Notes: generated by a model from the letters alone, not told the origin. Shown: positions 34,439 through 43,675, numbered from the stretch's first letter. The stretch is DNA of 64,000 nucleotides from Haladaptatus sp. ZSTT2 (GCF_037081775.1 NZ_JBAMHQ010000001.1:868001-932000), one strand, 5' to 3'. Made by a program: numbers and translations.

Positions 34439-34750
34439 CTACCGGTTGCTTCGCGCTTCGTGGCCGAGGACGCGTTCGACTGCCTCGACCTTCTCGCGGG
34501 CGGTCTGCGTTTTCGTCCGCTTGTCGTCGATTTTGAGGAACGTGCTCACGCGGTCGCCGTCTACGGCTTCGTGGGCGGCTTGCACCGCGGCGAACAGTTC
34601 GTTGATGTCGTCGGTTTCGATGACGGTTCCCATCGGGTTCGTTTCGTATTCGACGGCGAAGTCATCGAGCGCGGCGACGGCCTTTGCCACTTCACCTGCC
34701 ATGCTGCCTTCGCGGACGGGTGCGACGCTGAGGAGTGCGACGACGGTCAT
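34439..34750 (-). CDS. MTH1187-family thiamine-binding protein
   Basis: 103 residues from ATG 34750. MTVVALLSVAPVREGSMAGEVAKAV, the ETNPMGTVIE strand and a helix with DDINELFAAVQAAHEAV give the ferredoxin-like MTH1187/YkoF fold, which binds thiamine or a related ligand. Its role is probably thiamine homeostasis. The 82 codons open upstream overlap the BrkB promoter and are rejected. Divergent from the BrkB gene. Confidence 0.88.
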   Translation of the reverse strand: MTVVALLSVAPVREGSMAGEVAKAVAALDDFAVEYETNPMGTVIETDDINELFAAVQAAHEAVDGDRVSTFLKIDDKRTKTQTAREKVEAVERVLGHEARSNR

Positions 34751-34828
34751 GGCAGAGAGCGCACCCGCCAGCCGCAAAACCGTTGTCCTCGCCATCGTGT
34801 TTTTCCGGGATGGTGACGTGATAGGTGT

Positions 34829-35872
34829 ATGAACGCGCGCCTCGACCGGCCGGTCACCGTGGCCCGCGCCGTCGTCCACGAGATTCGGACGGAGAACATC
34901 ACGTTCATGGCAGGCTCGATTGCCTACCACGCCTTCGTGTCGTTGTTGCCGCTCCTCTTGCTCGTCACCGCCGTCATCTCGACGGTCGGCAACCAAACCT
35001 TACAGGAAGGATTCAGCCGCCTGATGCAGGCAGTCCTGACCGAAGATGCGGGTGACATTCTCATCACCGAACTCCAGACCGGTGGGAGTTCGACGGGCCT
35101 GTCCATCATCGGGATTGTCGTGCTCATCTGGGGGACGCTCCGCATCTTCCGCGGGCTCGACACCGCCTTTTCGGACATCTACGAAACCGAAGCCGAGAAC
35201 ACGTTCTTCGACTCGCTCGGCGACGGCCTCATCGTGCTCGTCGCCGTGGCCGTCGCGCTGCTCGTGGGTGGCTGGGTCGAGACGAGCCTCCCTGCGTTCG
35301 GGTCGCCCGCGGTTCGCTGGCTTGTCCAGCGTGCCATCCTCGTGGTCGGCCTCTCACTCGCTTTCTTCCCCATGTACTACATCTTCCCCGACACGGACGT
35401 GTCGGTGCGCGAAGTGCTCCCCGGCGTCGGGTTCGCCGCCGTGGGTCTCGTCATTTTTGAGTCGCTGTTTCGCCTCTACACCAGCGGCAACGAGAGCAGC
35501 GTCATCGGCGGCATCATCATCCTCCTGACGTGGCTCTACTTCAGCGGCCTCGTCATTCTCGTGGGCGCAGCTATCAACGCCGTCCTCTCGAATCGGAGCA
35601 AAGATGTGAACATCGAACCCGTCATCGGCGGCGTGCGCCCCGTCGAGAAGCAGACTGACATCGACCGCACACACCTCACCGAACGGCTCACCGAACTGGA
35701 AACCCTCCTCAAACGCGAGGACATAGACGAGTTAATCGTCACCGCAGACGGGACGAAAATCACCCTCCCACGCCCGCTCAACGTGAACGCAGACACGACG
35801 GCCTCGCCACTGCATCTCGGCGACGGCACCGTTGGCTTCGAGATTCGCTGGTCGCCGCGAGAAGACGAGTGA
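34829..35872 (+). CDS. YihY/BrkB-family membrane protein
   Basis: 347 residues with six predicted membrane helices over residues about 30-275. NITFMAGSIAYHAFVSLLPLLLLV and the ILIWGTLRIFRGLDTAFSDIY loop are diagnostic of YihY/BrkB, a family of unknown transport role. A polar cytoplasmic tail of about 75 residues follows the last helix. The start is the ATG at 34829. Confidence 0.9.
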   Translation: MNARLDRPVTVARAVVHEIRTENITFMAGSIAYHAFVSLLPLLLLVTAVISTVGNQTLQEGFSRLMQAVLTEDAGDILITELQTGGSSTGLSIIGIVVLIWGTLRIFRGLDTAFSDIYETEAENTFFDSLGDGLIVLVAVAVALLVGGWVETSLPAFGSPAVRWLVQRAILVVGLSLAFFPMYYIFPDTDVSVREVLPGVGFAAVGLVIFESLFRLYTSGNESSVIGGIIILLTWLYFSGLVILVGAAINAVLSNRSKDVNIEPVIGGVRPVEKQTDIDRTHLTERLTELETLLKREDIDELIVTADGTKITLPRPLNVNADTTASPLHLGDGTVGFEIRWSPREDE

Positions 35873-35932
35873 TTCGTGACAGATAGCCAGTAGTATTTTA
35901 TCTGCCTAGTCCTTGCCGACGGATATACAGAA

Positions 35933-36820
35933 ATGATACTACAGGTAGGGGTTCCAACGACCGTAGATGGAATTATCGCCCAGTATGCAGGCCTGCTTGG
36001 CAAGATTGCAGCCTTCATCCTTGCCTTCGTCGTCGTTTACCTCATCGGGCGCGTCATCCTCGCGCCGCTCGCCAGCCGCGCCATGGACAGACGCGGGTTC
36101 GACGAAACGATTGCAAACCTCGCAGAGAAGGTGGTCGGCGTACTCACCTTCTTTTTCGCGCTCGCGGTTGCGTTCACCGTCGCGGGGTTCGGTGCGTTCC
36201 TTGCCGCCTTTGCAACCCTCGGCGGCGCACTGGCCCTCGCATTTGGCTTCGCCGCCCAAGACCTGCTCAGCAACTTCGTCGCCGGGCTGTTCATCCTCAA
36301 AGACAAGCCGTTCGAAATCGGCGACTGGATCGAGTGGGACGGCTATGCCGGGCGCGTCCAAGACATCGACCTCCGGGTCACCCGCGTCAAGACGTTCGAC
36401 AACCAGCTCATCACCGTCCCGAACGCAGACCTCGCGAACAACCCGCTCATCAACCCCGTCGCCTTCGACACGCTCCGCCAGAAGTTCGTCTTCGGTATCG
36501 GCTACGACGACGACATCAATCAGGCGACGGACATCATCATCGAAGAAGCCGAGAAGAACGACGACATTCTGGACGACCCACCTACGTCGGTGCGCGTCAC
36601 CGAACTCGGCGACAGCGCCGTTGGCCTCCAGTCGCGGTTCTGGATAAAGGACCCCAACCGCGCCGACTTCGTACGCACGCGGTCTGAATATGTCCAAGCC
36701 GTCAAAGAGCGCTTCGACGCAGAAGGCATCGACATGCCGTACCCGTACCGCCAACTCACCGGCGGAGTCACCGTCGATGGCGTTCCACAGGAAGTCGCGC
36801 TCGAAGCGGACGACGACTGA
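35933..36820 (+). CDS. mscS: Small-conductance mechanosensitive channel (MscS family)
   Basis: 295 residues. Three membrane helices; the third, pore-lining helix reads AAFATLGGALALAFGFAAQDLLSNFVAGLFIL with the expected Gly/Ala knobs. The beta domain has PFEIGDWIEWDGYAGRVQDIDLRVTRVKTFDNQLITVPN. It opens under membrane tension and releases solutes on dilution, which fits a halophile. A TATTTTATC stands about 35 bases before the ATG. Confidence 0.93.
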   Translation: MILQVGVPTTVDGIIAQYAGLLGKIAAFILAFVVVYLIGRVILAPLASRAMDRRGFDETIANLAEKVVGVLTFFFALAVAFTVAGFGAFLAAFATLGGALALAFGFAAQDLLSNFVAGLFILKDKPFEIGDWIEWDGYAGRVQDIDLRVTRVKTFDNQLITVPNADLANNPLINPVAFDTLRQKFVFGIGYDDDINQATDIIIEEAEKNDDILDDPPTSVRVTELGDSAVGLQSRFWIKDPNRADFVRTRSEYVQAVKERFDAEGIDMPYPYRQLTGGVTVDGVPQEVALEADDD

Positions 36821-36876
36821 GGACCGGCGGTTTCACGTTATAAATATTAGTTTCGCACGCGAACAGCCACGCACGC

Positions 36877-37122
36877 GTGCGAGTGAATAGTGTCACACGT
36901 CCAACGAGGAGTGTGGACTGGCTCACTGCTGGGAATGGCGCGATAATCCGCATTGGCCTGTATCTGCTCATCTTCTGGCCAACCGTGGGTTACTACGTCT
37001 ATACCGAGTCGACGCGTCGTGAACTGTCGAACCCGAAAGTTAGAGGAGTTGTATACGGCTTTTTCGGAATTCTCGGCGTCATCGTGTTTCTGGTGCAGTA
37101 TGGGACGAAAGAGCGGGAGTGA
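36877..37122 (+). CDS. Small two-helix membrane protein
   Basis: 81 residues from GTG 36877, with a second in-frame GTG at 36883. Two hydrophobic helices (about 22-42 and 57-75) lie between a basic N-terminus and a short KERE end. A good TATAAATA at 36839-36847 supports a real, nearly leaderless gene. No family recognised. Its stop lies immediately before the hairpin array. Confidence 0.65.
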   Translation: MRVNSVTRPTRSVDWLTAGNGAIIRIGLYLLIFWPTVGYYVYTESTRRELSNPKVRGVVYGFFGILGVIVFLVQYGTKERE

Positions 37123-37382
37123 GTGAAAGCACAGCTTTCACGAACGTCGGAGCAACTGCGTTGCTCCGGAAGTGAGCAAACACGGAGTGTTTGCGAGCCT
37201 CGATGCGACGAAGTCGCATCAGTGGTCAACAATTCCGAAGGAATTGCGAACGTCGAAGCGGTCTGCGACCGCTTCGGGATTTGAACGCCAGTCGCAAATC
37301 AGAGATTTGCTCCTTAGTTCAAAATCCCAGTGTACCGCATACACCCTCGAACCGAAGTGTGAGCGACGCAAGCGTCGCTCAC
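37123..37382. repeat. Array of eight consecutive hairpins plus one nested pair
   Basis: Stems and loops in order: 37123-37141 (8 bp, loop ACA), 37148-37168 (9 bp, TGC), 37176-37194 (8 bp, GGA), 37202-37220 (8 bp, GAA), 37230-37246 (7 bp, GAA), 37254-37276 (10 bp, TGC), 37294-37310 (7 bp, AGA) and 37359-37382 (10 bp, CAAG). The seventh sits inside a longer pair, 37276-37286 with 37317-37328, resembling antisense tRNA T-arm sequence. Arms are perfect but unlike one another; gaps are mostly 6-10 bases. Reads as non-coding. It is bounded by a small membrane gene and tRNA-Gly. Confidence 0.9.
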
Positions 37383-37402
37383 GGATTTGTTCTCGGTAGA
37401 AG

Positions 37403-37473
37403 TGCGCTGACTGGGATTTGAACCCAGGTTGTGACCATGGCAAGGTCACGTGATACCACTACACTATCAGCGC
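37403..37473 (-). tRNA. tRNA-Gly (anticodon GCC)
   Basis: On the minus strand the acceptor GCGCTGA pairs with TCAGCGC and is followed by discriminator A. The anticodon stem TGACC/GGTCA encloses TTGCCAT, anticodon GCC. The T arm is CTGGG-TTCAAAT-CCCAG. No intron, no encoded CCA. The 3' end faces the hairpin array, so the array may be in or beside its trailer. Confidence 0.96.
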
Positions 37474-37586
37474 GTGCCTGTTTCGGCGTTCGACTGCATT
37501 CGAATAGAGGTAGAGGATGGAATAAAAGAGTTGCGAATCAGGGGCGAAAATCGTGTGAGGGCGGGGCGAACCAAACTGTGCCAAAA

Positions 37587-37602
37587 CTCACGGAAACGTG
37601 AG
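37587..37602. promoter_or_regulatory. GAAA-tetraloop hairpin in the divergent promoter region
   Basis: CTCACG-GAAA-CGTGAG forms a perfect six-pair stem closed by a GNRA loop. It sits between divergent tRNA-Gly and the ribosomal operon, about 40 bases before the operon's TATA-like box, so it may be a palindromic binding site. Confidence 0.35.
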
Positions 37603-37640
37603 TGTCAGGCCCTCACACGCCCACAGACGAAGCGAGGGCT

Positions 37641-37647
37641 TTTTAAC
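37641..37647 (+). promoter_or_regulatory. TATA-like box of the SPOUT-ribosomal operon
   Basis: TTTTAAC preceded by a purine-rich AGCGAGGG. Transcription should begin near 37668-37673, leaving a leader of about 30 bases before the ATG at 37702. Confidence 0.5.
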
Positions 37648-37701
37648 ACCGGATACGGTACAATCGCCACAGTCTAGTGTCGAGGCGCGAATGCGGACAG
37701 T

Positions 37702-38586
37702 ATGACTGTCAGCATCCTCGTCCCCTCGTCTCTCGTCAGAGAGGCCGAGGACAAACGCGAGGCAACTCGAAAAATCGGCTACGTCGCCCGCGCGGCTACC
37801 GTGTTCAACGTGGACCGCGTGACCATCTTCCCCGACGAAGCAGGGGAGAATCGATGGGGAGGCGACTTCGTCGAGACCGTACTTCGGTACGCTGCGACGC
37901 CCCCCTATCTCCGCAAGGAGGCGTGGGGCAAGCGCGACGAGTTGCAGTATGCGGGCATTCTCCCCCCGCTTCGCACCGCGACACAGACCGGCTCCGAATC
38001 AGACGATTCGGAGTCGATAAGACAGGGAATCGTGACCGAGGTCGGACCTGACGGGCGCGTTCGGGTCAATTGCGGCTTGCAACACCCGATCTCCCTCATC
38101 GTGCCTCCATCGATGGAGGCACCTGATGTGGGGGAGCGCGTGACCATCAGGATCTCTTCGCGACGTCCGGTCCGTGCGAAAATCGTGGACGAAACCCCTC
38201 CCGGGTTTGCCGTCTCTCGCATGGACCTCCCAGAAGCACTCGGCCGTGAGGACGCCGGACTCTGCATTGCAACCTCGCGCCACGGGGAAGAACTCTCCGT
38301 GGGGCGACTCGGAGTCCTGGCCGGACGCCTCCAAACCGATGGAGCGACCATCGTGTTCGGAGCGCCCGATAGAGGGCTTGTGGAAATCTTCGGCGTTGAG
38401 GAAGCTGAGATCGCCGCTCACCGGAGCGGGATCTGGGACACAGACGCGGACTCTCCGCGTGTCGAATCAGGCGCACCCAGCCGGTTCGACCTTTGGCTCA
38501 ATGCGATCCCGAATCAAGGCAGTAAGACCGTGCGAACGGAAGAAGCTCTGTTCGCCGTGCTTGCCTGCCTGACACTCAAAGAGTGA
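37702..38586 (+). CDS. SPOUT-superfamily RNA methyltransferase (COG2106-type)
   Basis: 294 residues. SILVPSSLVREAEDKREATRKIGYVARAATVFNVDRVTIF opens a knotted SPOUT fold, split by an OB-like insertion (RQGIVTEVGPDGRVRVNCG ... GERVTIRI). The knot end includes VFGAPDRGLVEIFG and the tail QGSKTVRTEEALFAVLACL. Likely uses SAM to methylate rRNA. It is first in the ribosomal operon, four bases before rpl3, a usual archaeal position. Confidence 0.9.
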   Translation: MTVSILVPSSLVREAEDKREATRKIGYVARAATVFNVDRVTIFPDEAGENRWGGDFVETVLRYAATPPYLRKEAWGKRDELQYAGILPPLRTATQTGSESDDSESIRQGIVTEVGPDGRVRVNCGLQHPISLIVPPSMEAPDVGERVTIRISSRRPVRAKIVDETPPGFAVSRMDLPEALGREDAGLCIATSRHGEELSVGRLGVLAGRLQTDGATIVFGAPDRGLVEIFGVEEAEIAAHRSGIWDTDADSPRVESGAPSRFDLWLNAIPNQGSKTVRTEEALFAVLACLTLKE

Positions 38587-38590
38587 TACG

Positions 38591-39604
38591 ATGCCACAAC
38601 CAAGCAGACCACGCAAAGGTTCGCTGGGCTACGGGCCGCGAAAACGCGCGGCAAGTGAAGTCCCGCGGTTCGGCTCCTGGCCAGCAGACGACGGTCAGCC
38701 CGCACTGCAAGGCTTCGCAGGCTACAAGGCCGGCATGACCCACGTGGTGATGATTAACGACGAGGCAGAGTCGCCTCGAAATGGGATGGAAGAAACCGTC
38801 CCCGTCACCATCGTGGAAACGCCGCCAATGCGCGCCGTCGCGCTCCGTGCCTACGAACAAACGCCGTATGGAAAGCGTCCGCTGACGGAGGTCTGGACCG
38901 ATGAGTTCCACCCGGAACTCTCCCGTGTCCTGGACGTCCCAGGCGAGCAAGATGAAAGCGCCAAAGAAGAGCTGCAGGAAGCCCTCGATGCCGGAAACGT
39001 CGCGGACCTGCGTGTCATCACGCACACCGTTCCGTCCGACATCAACGGCGTCCCCAAAAAGCGCCCTGACGTGATGGAATCCCGCATCGGCGGCGGTTCC
39101 ATCGAAGAGCGCGCCGAGTACGGACTCGAACTCATCGCAGAAGGCGGCGTCCACGAGATGTCCGACGTCTTCCGCGCCGGTGAGTACCTCGACGTTGGCG
39201 GGATCACCAAGGGTAAAGGTACCCAAGGGCCCGTCAAGCGCTGGGGCGTCCAGAAACGCAAGGGCAAGCACGCCCGCCAGGGATGGCGGCGTCGCATTGG
39301 TAACCTCGGCCCATGGAACCCGAGCCGCGTTCGCTCGACCGTTCCACAGCAAGGCCAGATGGGCTACCACCAGCGCACCGAGCTGAACAAGCGTCTCATC
39401 GCCCTCGGCGATGGCGACGATGCCAGCGTCGATGGCGGCTTCGTCGGCTACGGCGAAGTCAACGGCCAGTACGCGCTCGTCAAAGGCTCGCTTCCGGGCC
39501 CAGACAAGCGCCTCCTGCGCTTTAGACCAGCCGTCCGACCGAACGACCAACCGCGCCTCGACCCTGAGGTGCGCTACGTCTCCACCGCATCGAACCAAGG
39601 ATAA
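38591..39604 (+). CDS. rpl3: 50S ribosomal protein uL3
   Basis: 337 residues, archaeal long form. PRKGSLGYGPRKRA begins the N-terminal tail; GKGTQGPVKRWGVQKRKGKHARQGWRR is the loop that reaches the peptidyl-transferase centre; GQMGYHQRTELNKR follows. One of the earliest assembling large-subunit proteins. The stop overlaps the next start (TAATG). Confidence 0.98.
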   Translation: MPQPSRPRKGSLGYGPRKRAASEVPRFGSWPADDGQPALQGFAGYKAGMTHVVMINDEAESPRNGMEETVPVTIVETPPMRAVALRAYEQTPYGKRPLTEVWTDEFHPELSRVLDVPGEQDESAKEELQEALDAGNVADLRVITHTVPSDINGVPKKRPDVMESRIGGGSIEERAEYGLELIAEGGVHEMSDVFRAGEYLDVGGITKGKGTQGPVKRWGVQKRKGKHARQGWRRRIGNLGPWNPSRVRSTVPQQGQMGYHQRTELNKRLIALGDGDDASVDGGFVGYGEVNGQYALVKGSLPGPDKRLLRFRPAVRPNDQPRLDPEVRYVSTASNQG

Positions 39605-40347
39605 TGAAGGCAACAATTCGCAGTCTGGACGGCTCTGAGGCCGGTTCGCTTGACCTTCCTGAGGTGTTCGAGACGGAGTTCCGTCCCGACCTCATCAAGC
39701 GCGCTGTCCTCGCCGCTCAGGCAAACCGGAAACAGGACTACGGTTCCGACCGATACGCCGGGCTCCGAACGCCCGCGGAATCGATGGGTAGTGGCCGTGG
39801 TATGGCTCACGTCCCACGCCAGAACGGCGTCGGGCGTCGCGTTCCACAGGCCGTCGGTGGTCGCCCAGCGCACCCACCGAAACCCGAAAAGGACCGCTCG
39901 CTCAACATCAACGACAAAGAGCGCCAACTCGCCGTCCGCAGCGCAATCGCTGCGACGGTTGACGCAGAACTCGTGGCCGAGCGCGGTCACCAGTTCGACG
40001 AGGATGTCGCGCTCCCACTCGTCGTCTCTGACGAGTTCGAAGACCTGCTCAAGACGAAGGAAGTCGTCTCACTGCTCGAGGCACTCGGCGTCGACGCCGA
40101 CATCGAGCGCGCAGAGAACCGTAAGGTTCGCGCAGGCAAAGGGAAGATGCGCGGTCGCAAATACCGCCGTCCAACGTCCATCCTCTTCGTCACCGCAGGC
40201 GAGCCGTCGAAGGCCGCCCGCAACCTCGCAGGCGCAGACGTCGCAACCGCGGCGAACGTGTCCGCAGAGGACTTAGCGCCCGGCACGCAGGCCGGTCGCC
40301 TCACCATCTGGACGGAAAGCGCCATCGAGGAGGTCGCAAACCGATGA
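39604..40347 (+). CDS. rpl4: 50S ribosomal protein uL4
   Basis: 247 residues, archaeal L4/eL1 type. The long tunnel-lining loop is RTPAESMGSGRGMAHVPRQNGVGRRVPQAVGGRPAHPP. AGKGKMRGRKYRRPTSILFV is conserved. It binds 23S rRNA and lines the exit tunnel. Overlaps rpl23 by four bases. Confidence 0.98.
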   Translation: MKATIRSLDGSEAGSLDLPEVFETEFRPDLIKRAVLAAQANRKQDYGSDRYAGLRTPAESMGSGRGMAHVPRQNGVGRRVPQAVGGRPAHPPKPEKDRSLNINDKERQLAVRSAIAATVDAELVAERGHQFDEDVALPLVVSDEFEDLLKTKEVVSLLEALGVDADIERAENRKVRAGKGKMRGRKYRRPTSILFVTAGEPSKAARNLAGADVATAANVSAEDLAPGTQAGRLTIWTESAIEEVANR

Positions 40348-40595
40348 GCCTCATCAAGTACCCGTACGTGACCGAGAAGGCGATGAACGCCATGGACTTC
40401 GACAACAAGCTCCAGTTCATCGTGGACTTAGACGCGAACAAGGACGAGATCAAAGCAGAGATTTCAGAGCGCTTCGACGTGTCCGTCACCTCCGTCAACA
40501 CGCAGGTGACCCCGAAGGGCACGAAGAAAGCGACGGTGTCGCTGTCTGACGACGACGACGCCCAAGAAGTCGCCTCACGAATTGGGGTGTTCTAA
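40344..40595 (+). CDS. rpl23: 50S ribosomal protein uL23
   Basis: 83 residues. LIKYPYVTEKAMNAMDFDNKLQFIVDLDANKDEIKAEI is the family signature and the fold is complete. It sits at the tunnel exit and forms the dock for SRP. Overlaps rpl4 by four bases and lies two bases before rpl2. Confidence 0.98.
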   Translation: MSLIKYPYVTEKAMNAMDFDNKLQFIVDLDANKDEIKAEISERFDVSVTSVNTQVTPKGTKKATVSLSDDDDAQEVASRIGVF

Positions 40596-40597
40596 CC

Positions 40598-41323
40598 ATG
40601 GGACGCAGAATTCTTGGCCAACGTCGCGGTCGCGGGACGCCCACGTTCCGGGCACCATCGCACCGATACAAAGCAGAGCTCTCTCACCGTAAAACCGAGG
40701 ACAAAGACGTCATCTCCGGCACGGTCGTCGACATCGAGCACGACCCAGCACGGAGCGCACCGGTCGCCGCCGTCGAATTCGAAGACGGTGACCAGCGTCT
40801 CATCCTCGTCGCAGAAGGCGTCGGTGTGGGCGACACCGTCCAAGTCGGCATCACCGCCGAAATCAAGCCCGGCAACACGCTCCCGCTCGCCGAAGTCCCT
40901 GAGGGGATTCCGGTGTGCAACGTAGAGCGCCAGCCCGGCGACGGTGGCAAGTTCGCTCGCGCCTCTGGTGTGAGCGCGCTGCTCATCACCCACAACCGCC
41001 AGAACGCAGTCGTGAAACTGCCAAGTGGCGAAATCAAGCGGCTTGACCCACAGTGTCGCGCCACGATTGGCGTGGTCGCTGGTGGTGGCCGCACCGAGAA
41101 ACCGGTCGTCAAAGCCGGGAAGAAGTACCACAAGATGAAGGCACGCGGGTCGAAGTGGCCACGCGTCCGTGGTGTTGCGATGAACGCCGTCGACCACCCA
41201 TTCGGTGGCGGTGGCCGCCAGCACCCAGGACGGCCAAAGTCCGTCTCGCGTAACGCACCACCGGGCCGCAAGGTCGGTGACATCGCGTCCAAACGCACTG
41301 GCAGAAAGCGAGGTTCCAAATGA
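40598..41323 (+). CDS. rpl2: 50S ribosomal protein uL2
   Basis: 241 residues. [25 protein letters not shown] begins the archaeal form; [25 protein letters not shown] contains the His region needed near the peptidyl-transferase centre. An acidic surface insertion is normal for halophiles. Overlaps rps19 by four bases. Confidence 0.98.
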   Translation: MGRRILGQRRGRGTPTFRAPSHRYKAELSHRKTEDKDVISGTVVDIEHDPARSAPVAAVEFEDGDQRLILVAEGVGVGDTVQVGITAEIKPGNTLPLAEVPEGIPVCNVERQPGDGGKFARASGVSALLITHNRQNAVVKLPSGEIKRLDPQCRATIGVVAGGGRTEKPVVKAGKKYHKMKARGSKWPRVRGVAMNAVDHPFGGGGRQHPGRPKSVSRNAPPGRKVGDIASKRTGRKRGSK

Positions 41324-41742
41324 GTTCTGACTACCGTACCGGCCGTGAGGGTGAGTTCACCTACCGCGGTCACACGCTCGAAGAGCTGCAGGACATGGAG
41401 CTCGACGAAGTTGCGGAACTGCTCCCCGCACGGATGCGGCGAAGTATCAAACGCGGCCTGTCCATCGAGCAGGAGAAGCTCATGGAAAAGGCAGCTAACC
41501 GAGACGCGCAAGAGTCGGCCAACAACCCGATTCGCACGCACCTGCGCAACATGCCTGTCCTCCCCGAGTTCGTCAACAAGACGTTCTCGGTCTACACGGG
41601 ACAGTCGTTCGAGCGCGTGCGCATTGAGCCGGAAATGATCGGCCACTATCTGGGCGAGTTCCAGCTCACGCGCAAGTCGGTTACCCACGGACAGGCTGGT
41701 ATCGGGGCAACCCGTTCCTCGAAGTTCGTGCCCCTCAAGTAA
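41320..41742 (+). CDS. rps19: 30S ribosomal protein uS19
   Basis: 140 residues, with an archaeal N-terminal extension of about 45. [39 protein letters not shown] and [19 protein letters not shown] are diagnostic. Located in the small-subunit head with uS13. Four-base gap-free junction with rpl2 and three bases to rpl22. Confidence 0.98.
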   Translation: MSSDYRTGREGEFTYRGHTLEELQDMELDEVAELLPARMRRSIKRGLSIEQEKLMEKAANRDAQESANNPIRTHLRNMPVLPEFVNKTFSVYTGQSFERVRIEPEMIGHYLGEFQLTRKSVTHGQAGIGATRSSKFVPLK

Positions 41743-41745
41743 ACC

Positions 41746-42207
41746 ATGGGAATCAGCTACAGCGTGGACGCAGACCCGGACACCACGGCGAAAGCGATGC
41801 TTCGGGAGCGTCACATGAGTCACAAGCACAGCAAGGAGATTGCCCGCGAAATCAAGGGCATGACCGTCGGCGCAGCCATCGAGTACCTCGAAGAGGTCGT
41901 CGAAGGCAAGCGCTCGGTGCCGTTTAAGTCCCACAACTCGGGCGTCGGTCACCGGTCGGACATCGACGGTTGGGACGCAGGTCGCTACCCAGAGAAGGCC
42001 TCGAAGGCCTTCCTCGACCTGCTCGAAAACGTCTCCGCGAACGCAGGCAACCAGGGCTTCGACGGCGAGACGATGGAGATCATCCACATCGCCGCCCACA
42101 AGGTTGGCGAAGTGCCCGGCCGCAAACCGCGTGCCATGGGCCGCGCCACCGCGTGGAACACCCCACAGGTTGACGTCGAAATCATCGTCGAGGAGGTTGA
42201 AAACTGA
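41746..42207 (+). CDS. rpl22: 50S ribosomal protein uL22
   Basis: 153 residues. [23 protein letters not shown] begins the archaeal form, and the exit-tunnel hairpin is [26 protein letters not shown]. Its last base is shared with the first base of the rps3 start (TGATG). Confidence 0.98.
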   Translation: MGISYSVDADPDTTAKAMLRERHMSHKHSKEIAREIKGMTVGAAIEYLEEVVEGKRSVPFKSHNSGVGHRSDIDGWDAGRYPEKASKAFLDLLENVSANAGNQGFDGETMEIIHIAAHKVGEVPGRKPRAMGRATAWNTPQVDVEIIVEEVEN

Positions 42208-43118
42208 TGGCAGACGAACACCAATTCATCGAAGACGGTCTCCAGCGTACCGCCATCGACGAGTTCTTCGGCGAAGAGCTCGCTCGCGCAGGCTACGGCG
42301 GCATGGAAGTCGCCAAGACGCCGATGGGCACCCAGATCATCCTCAAGGCTGAGAAGCCCGGGATGGTCATCGGGAAAGGCGGGAAGAACATCCGTAAGGT
42401 CACCCGCCAGCTCGAAGACCGCTTCAACTTAGACGACCCACAGATCGACGTTCAGGAAGTCGAAGAACCAGACCTGAACGCCCAGATCGTCGCAGACCGC
42501 CTCGCCAACGCGCTCGAACGTGGTTGGTACTTCCGGAAAGCCGGTCACACGACCATCGACCGCATCATGGACGCAGGCGCACTCGGCGCAGAAATCGTCC
42601 TCTCCGGGAAGGTCACCGGCGCACGCTCGCGCGTGGAGAAGTTCAACCGTGGCTACATCAAGCACAACGGTGAACCCGCAGAAGCCATCGTCGACGAGGG
42701 TCAGGGCGTCGCCGTCATGAAACTCGGCACGATTGGCGTCACGGTGAAGATCATCCCACCAGAGGCCCGACTGCCAGACGACTTCAAAATCTACGACGAC
42801 GTGGATGTCGAAGACGCACCTGAAGTCGAGTCTGACGACGACGGCGTCGAAGACCTGCTCGCAGAGTCCGAGGAGGACGAGCAAGCAGAACTCGAAGACG
42901 AAGCAGAGACGCCTGCGGAGGCCGCCGAGGTCGCCGAGGAAGAAATCGTCGAAGAGAATGTCGAAGCCGAAGAAGGCGCTGCCCCGACCTCGCCAGACGG
43001 TGAGGAGGCGGACGCCGAAGAAGAAGAGCTCGACGAACTCGACGAAGCCGTCGAAGAGGAAGCAGAAGAACTGCTCTCTGAGATGGAAGACGATGACGAA
43101 GAGGAGGACGAGGAATAA
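42207..43118 (+). CDS. rps3: 30S ribosomal protein uS3 with long acidic tail
   Basis: 303 residues. The KH domain has [22 protein letters not shown] with the GxxG loop; [22 protein letters not shown] follows. From about residue 200 the chain turns into a tail of mostly Glu and Asp, a known haloarchaeal feature. Forms part of the mRNA entry channel. Overlaps rpl29 by one base. Confidence 0.97.
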   Translation: MADEHQFIEDGLQRTAIDEFFGEELARAGYGGMEVAKTPMGTQIILKAEKPGMVIGKGGKNIRKVTRQLEDRFNLDDPQIDVQEVEEPDLNAQIVADRLANALERGWYFRKAGHTTIDRIMDAGALGAEIVLSGKVTGARSRVEKFNRGYIKHNGEPAEAIVDEGQGVAVMKLGTIGVTVKIIPPEARLPDDFKIYDDVDVEDAPEVESDDDGVEDLLAESEEDEQAELEDEAETPAEAAEVAEEEIVEENVEAEEGAAPTSPDGEEADAEEEELDELDEAVEEEAEELLSEMEDDDEEEDEE

Positions 43119-43330
43119 TGGCGATTCTCTACACGGACGAGATTCGCGACATGACGCCCGCAGAGCGCGAGGCGGAACTCGAAGAACTCGAAACCGAACT
43201 ACTGAACGACCGCGCAATCCAGGCCGCCGGTGGCGCGCCTGAGAACCCTGGTCGAACTTCAGAACTTCGCCGAACCATCGCCCGAATCAAGACGATTCAG
43301 GCGGAGGAAGGCGACGCAGACGAGGAATAA
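43118..43330 (+). CDS. rpl29: 50S ribosomal protein uL29
   Basis: 70 residues, two helices: [31 protein letters not shown] and the [22 protein letters not shown] motif. Lies at the tunnel exit beside uL23. Three bases separate it from the RNase P gene. Confidence 0.96.
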   Translation: MAILYTDEIRDMTPAEREAELEELETELLNDRAIQAAGGAPENPGRTSELRRTIARIKTIQAEEGDADEE

Positions 43331-43333
43331 GGA

Positions 43334-43675
43334 ATGCTGACCCCCGAGACACTCCCACGACACGAACTCATCGGCCTGCACGTGCGGGTCGCTGCTGCCC
43401 CAAACCCCGACGTAGTCGGGATAGCGGGGCGTGTGGTGGGCGAAACCACCCAGATGCTCAGCATCGACGTGGGGTCTCGGACGAAGCACGTGCCAAAGCA
43501 GGCCTCGACACTCGAGTTTGGACCCATAGATGAAGCTGCGGCCGACCGCAAGGAGGCCGGGACTGCATTCAAACCAGCAGGCGAGAATGTGGCCTACGTT
43601 ACGGTGGATGGGGACCGACTGCTCTCACACCCTGCTCTTCGCACAGAAACTACAGGAGATTCCAAATGGCGTTAG
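43334..43675 (+). CDS. rnp1: RNase P protein component 1 (Rpp29/Pop4)
   Basis: 113 residues. LPRHELIGLHVRVAAAPNPDVVGIAGRVVGETTQMLSI is the Sm-like barrel of archaeal Rpp29; VPKQASTLEF and HPALRTE end it. It helps the RNase P RNA trim tRNA 5' ends. Found in this operon in many archaea. Overlaps rps17 by ten bases. Confidence 0.95.
   Translation: MLTPETLPRHELIGLHVRVAAAPNPDVVGIAGRVVGETTQMLSIDVGSRTKHVPKQASTLEFGPIDEAAADRKEAGTAFKPAGENVAYVTVDGDRLLSHPALRTETTGDSKWR

Noticed and set aside
37123-37382. CRISPR array
   Set aside because: Stems differ from one another and spacings are short; there is no constant repeat and no cas gene.
37172-37399. Plus-strand frame of 75 codons within the hairpin array
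   Set aside because: It merely reads through the palindromes; no start signal or family pattern.
40684-42099. Long minus-strand frame (471 codons) under rpl2-rps19-rpl22
   Set aside because: Shadow of three certain ribosomal genes in GC-rich DNA.
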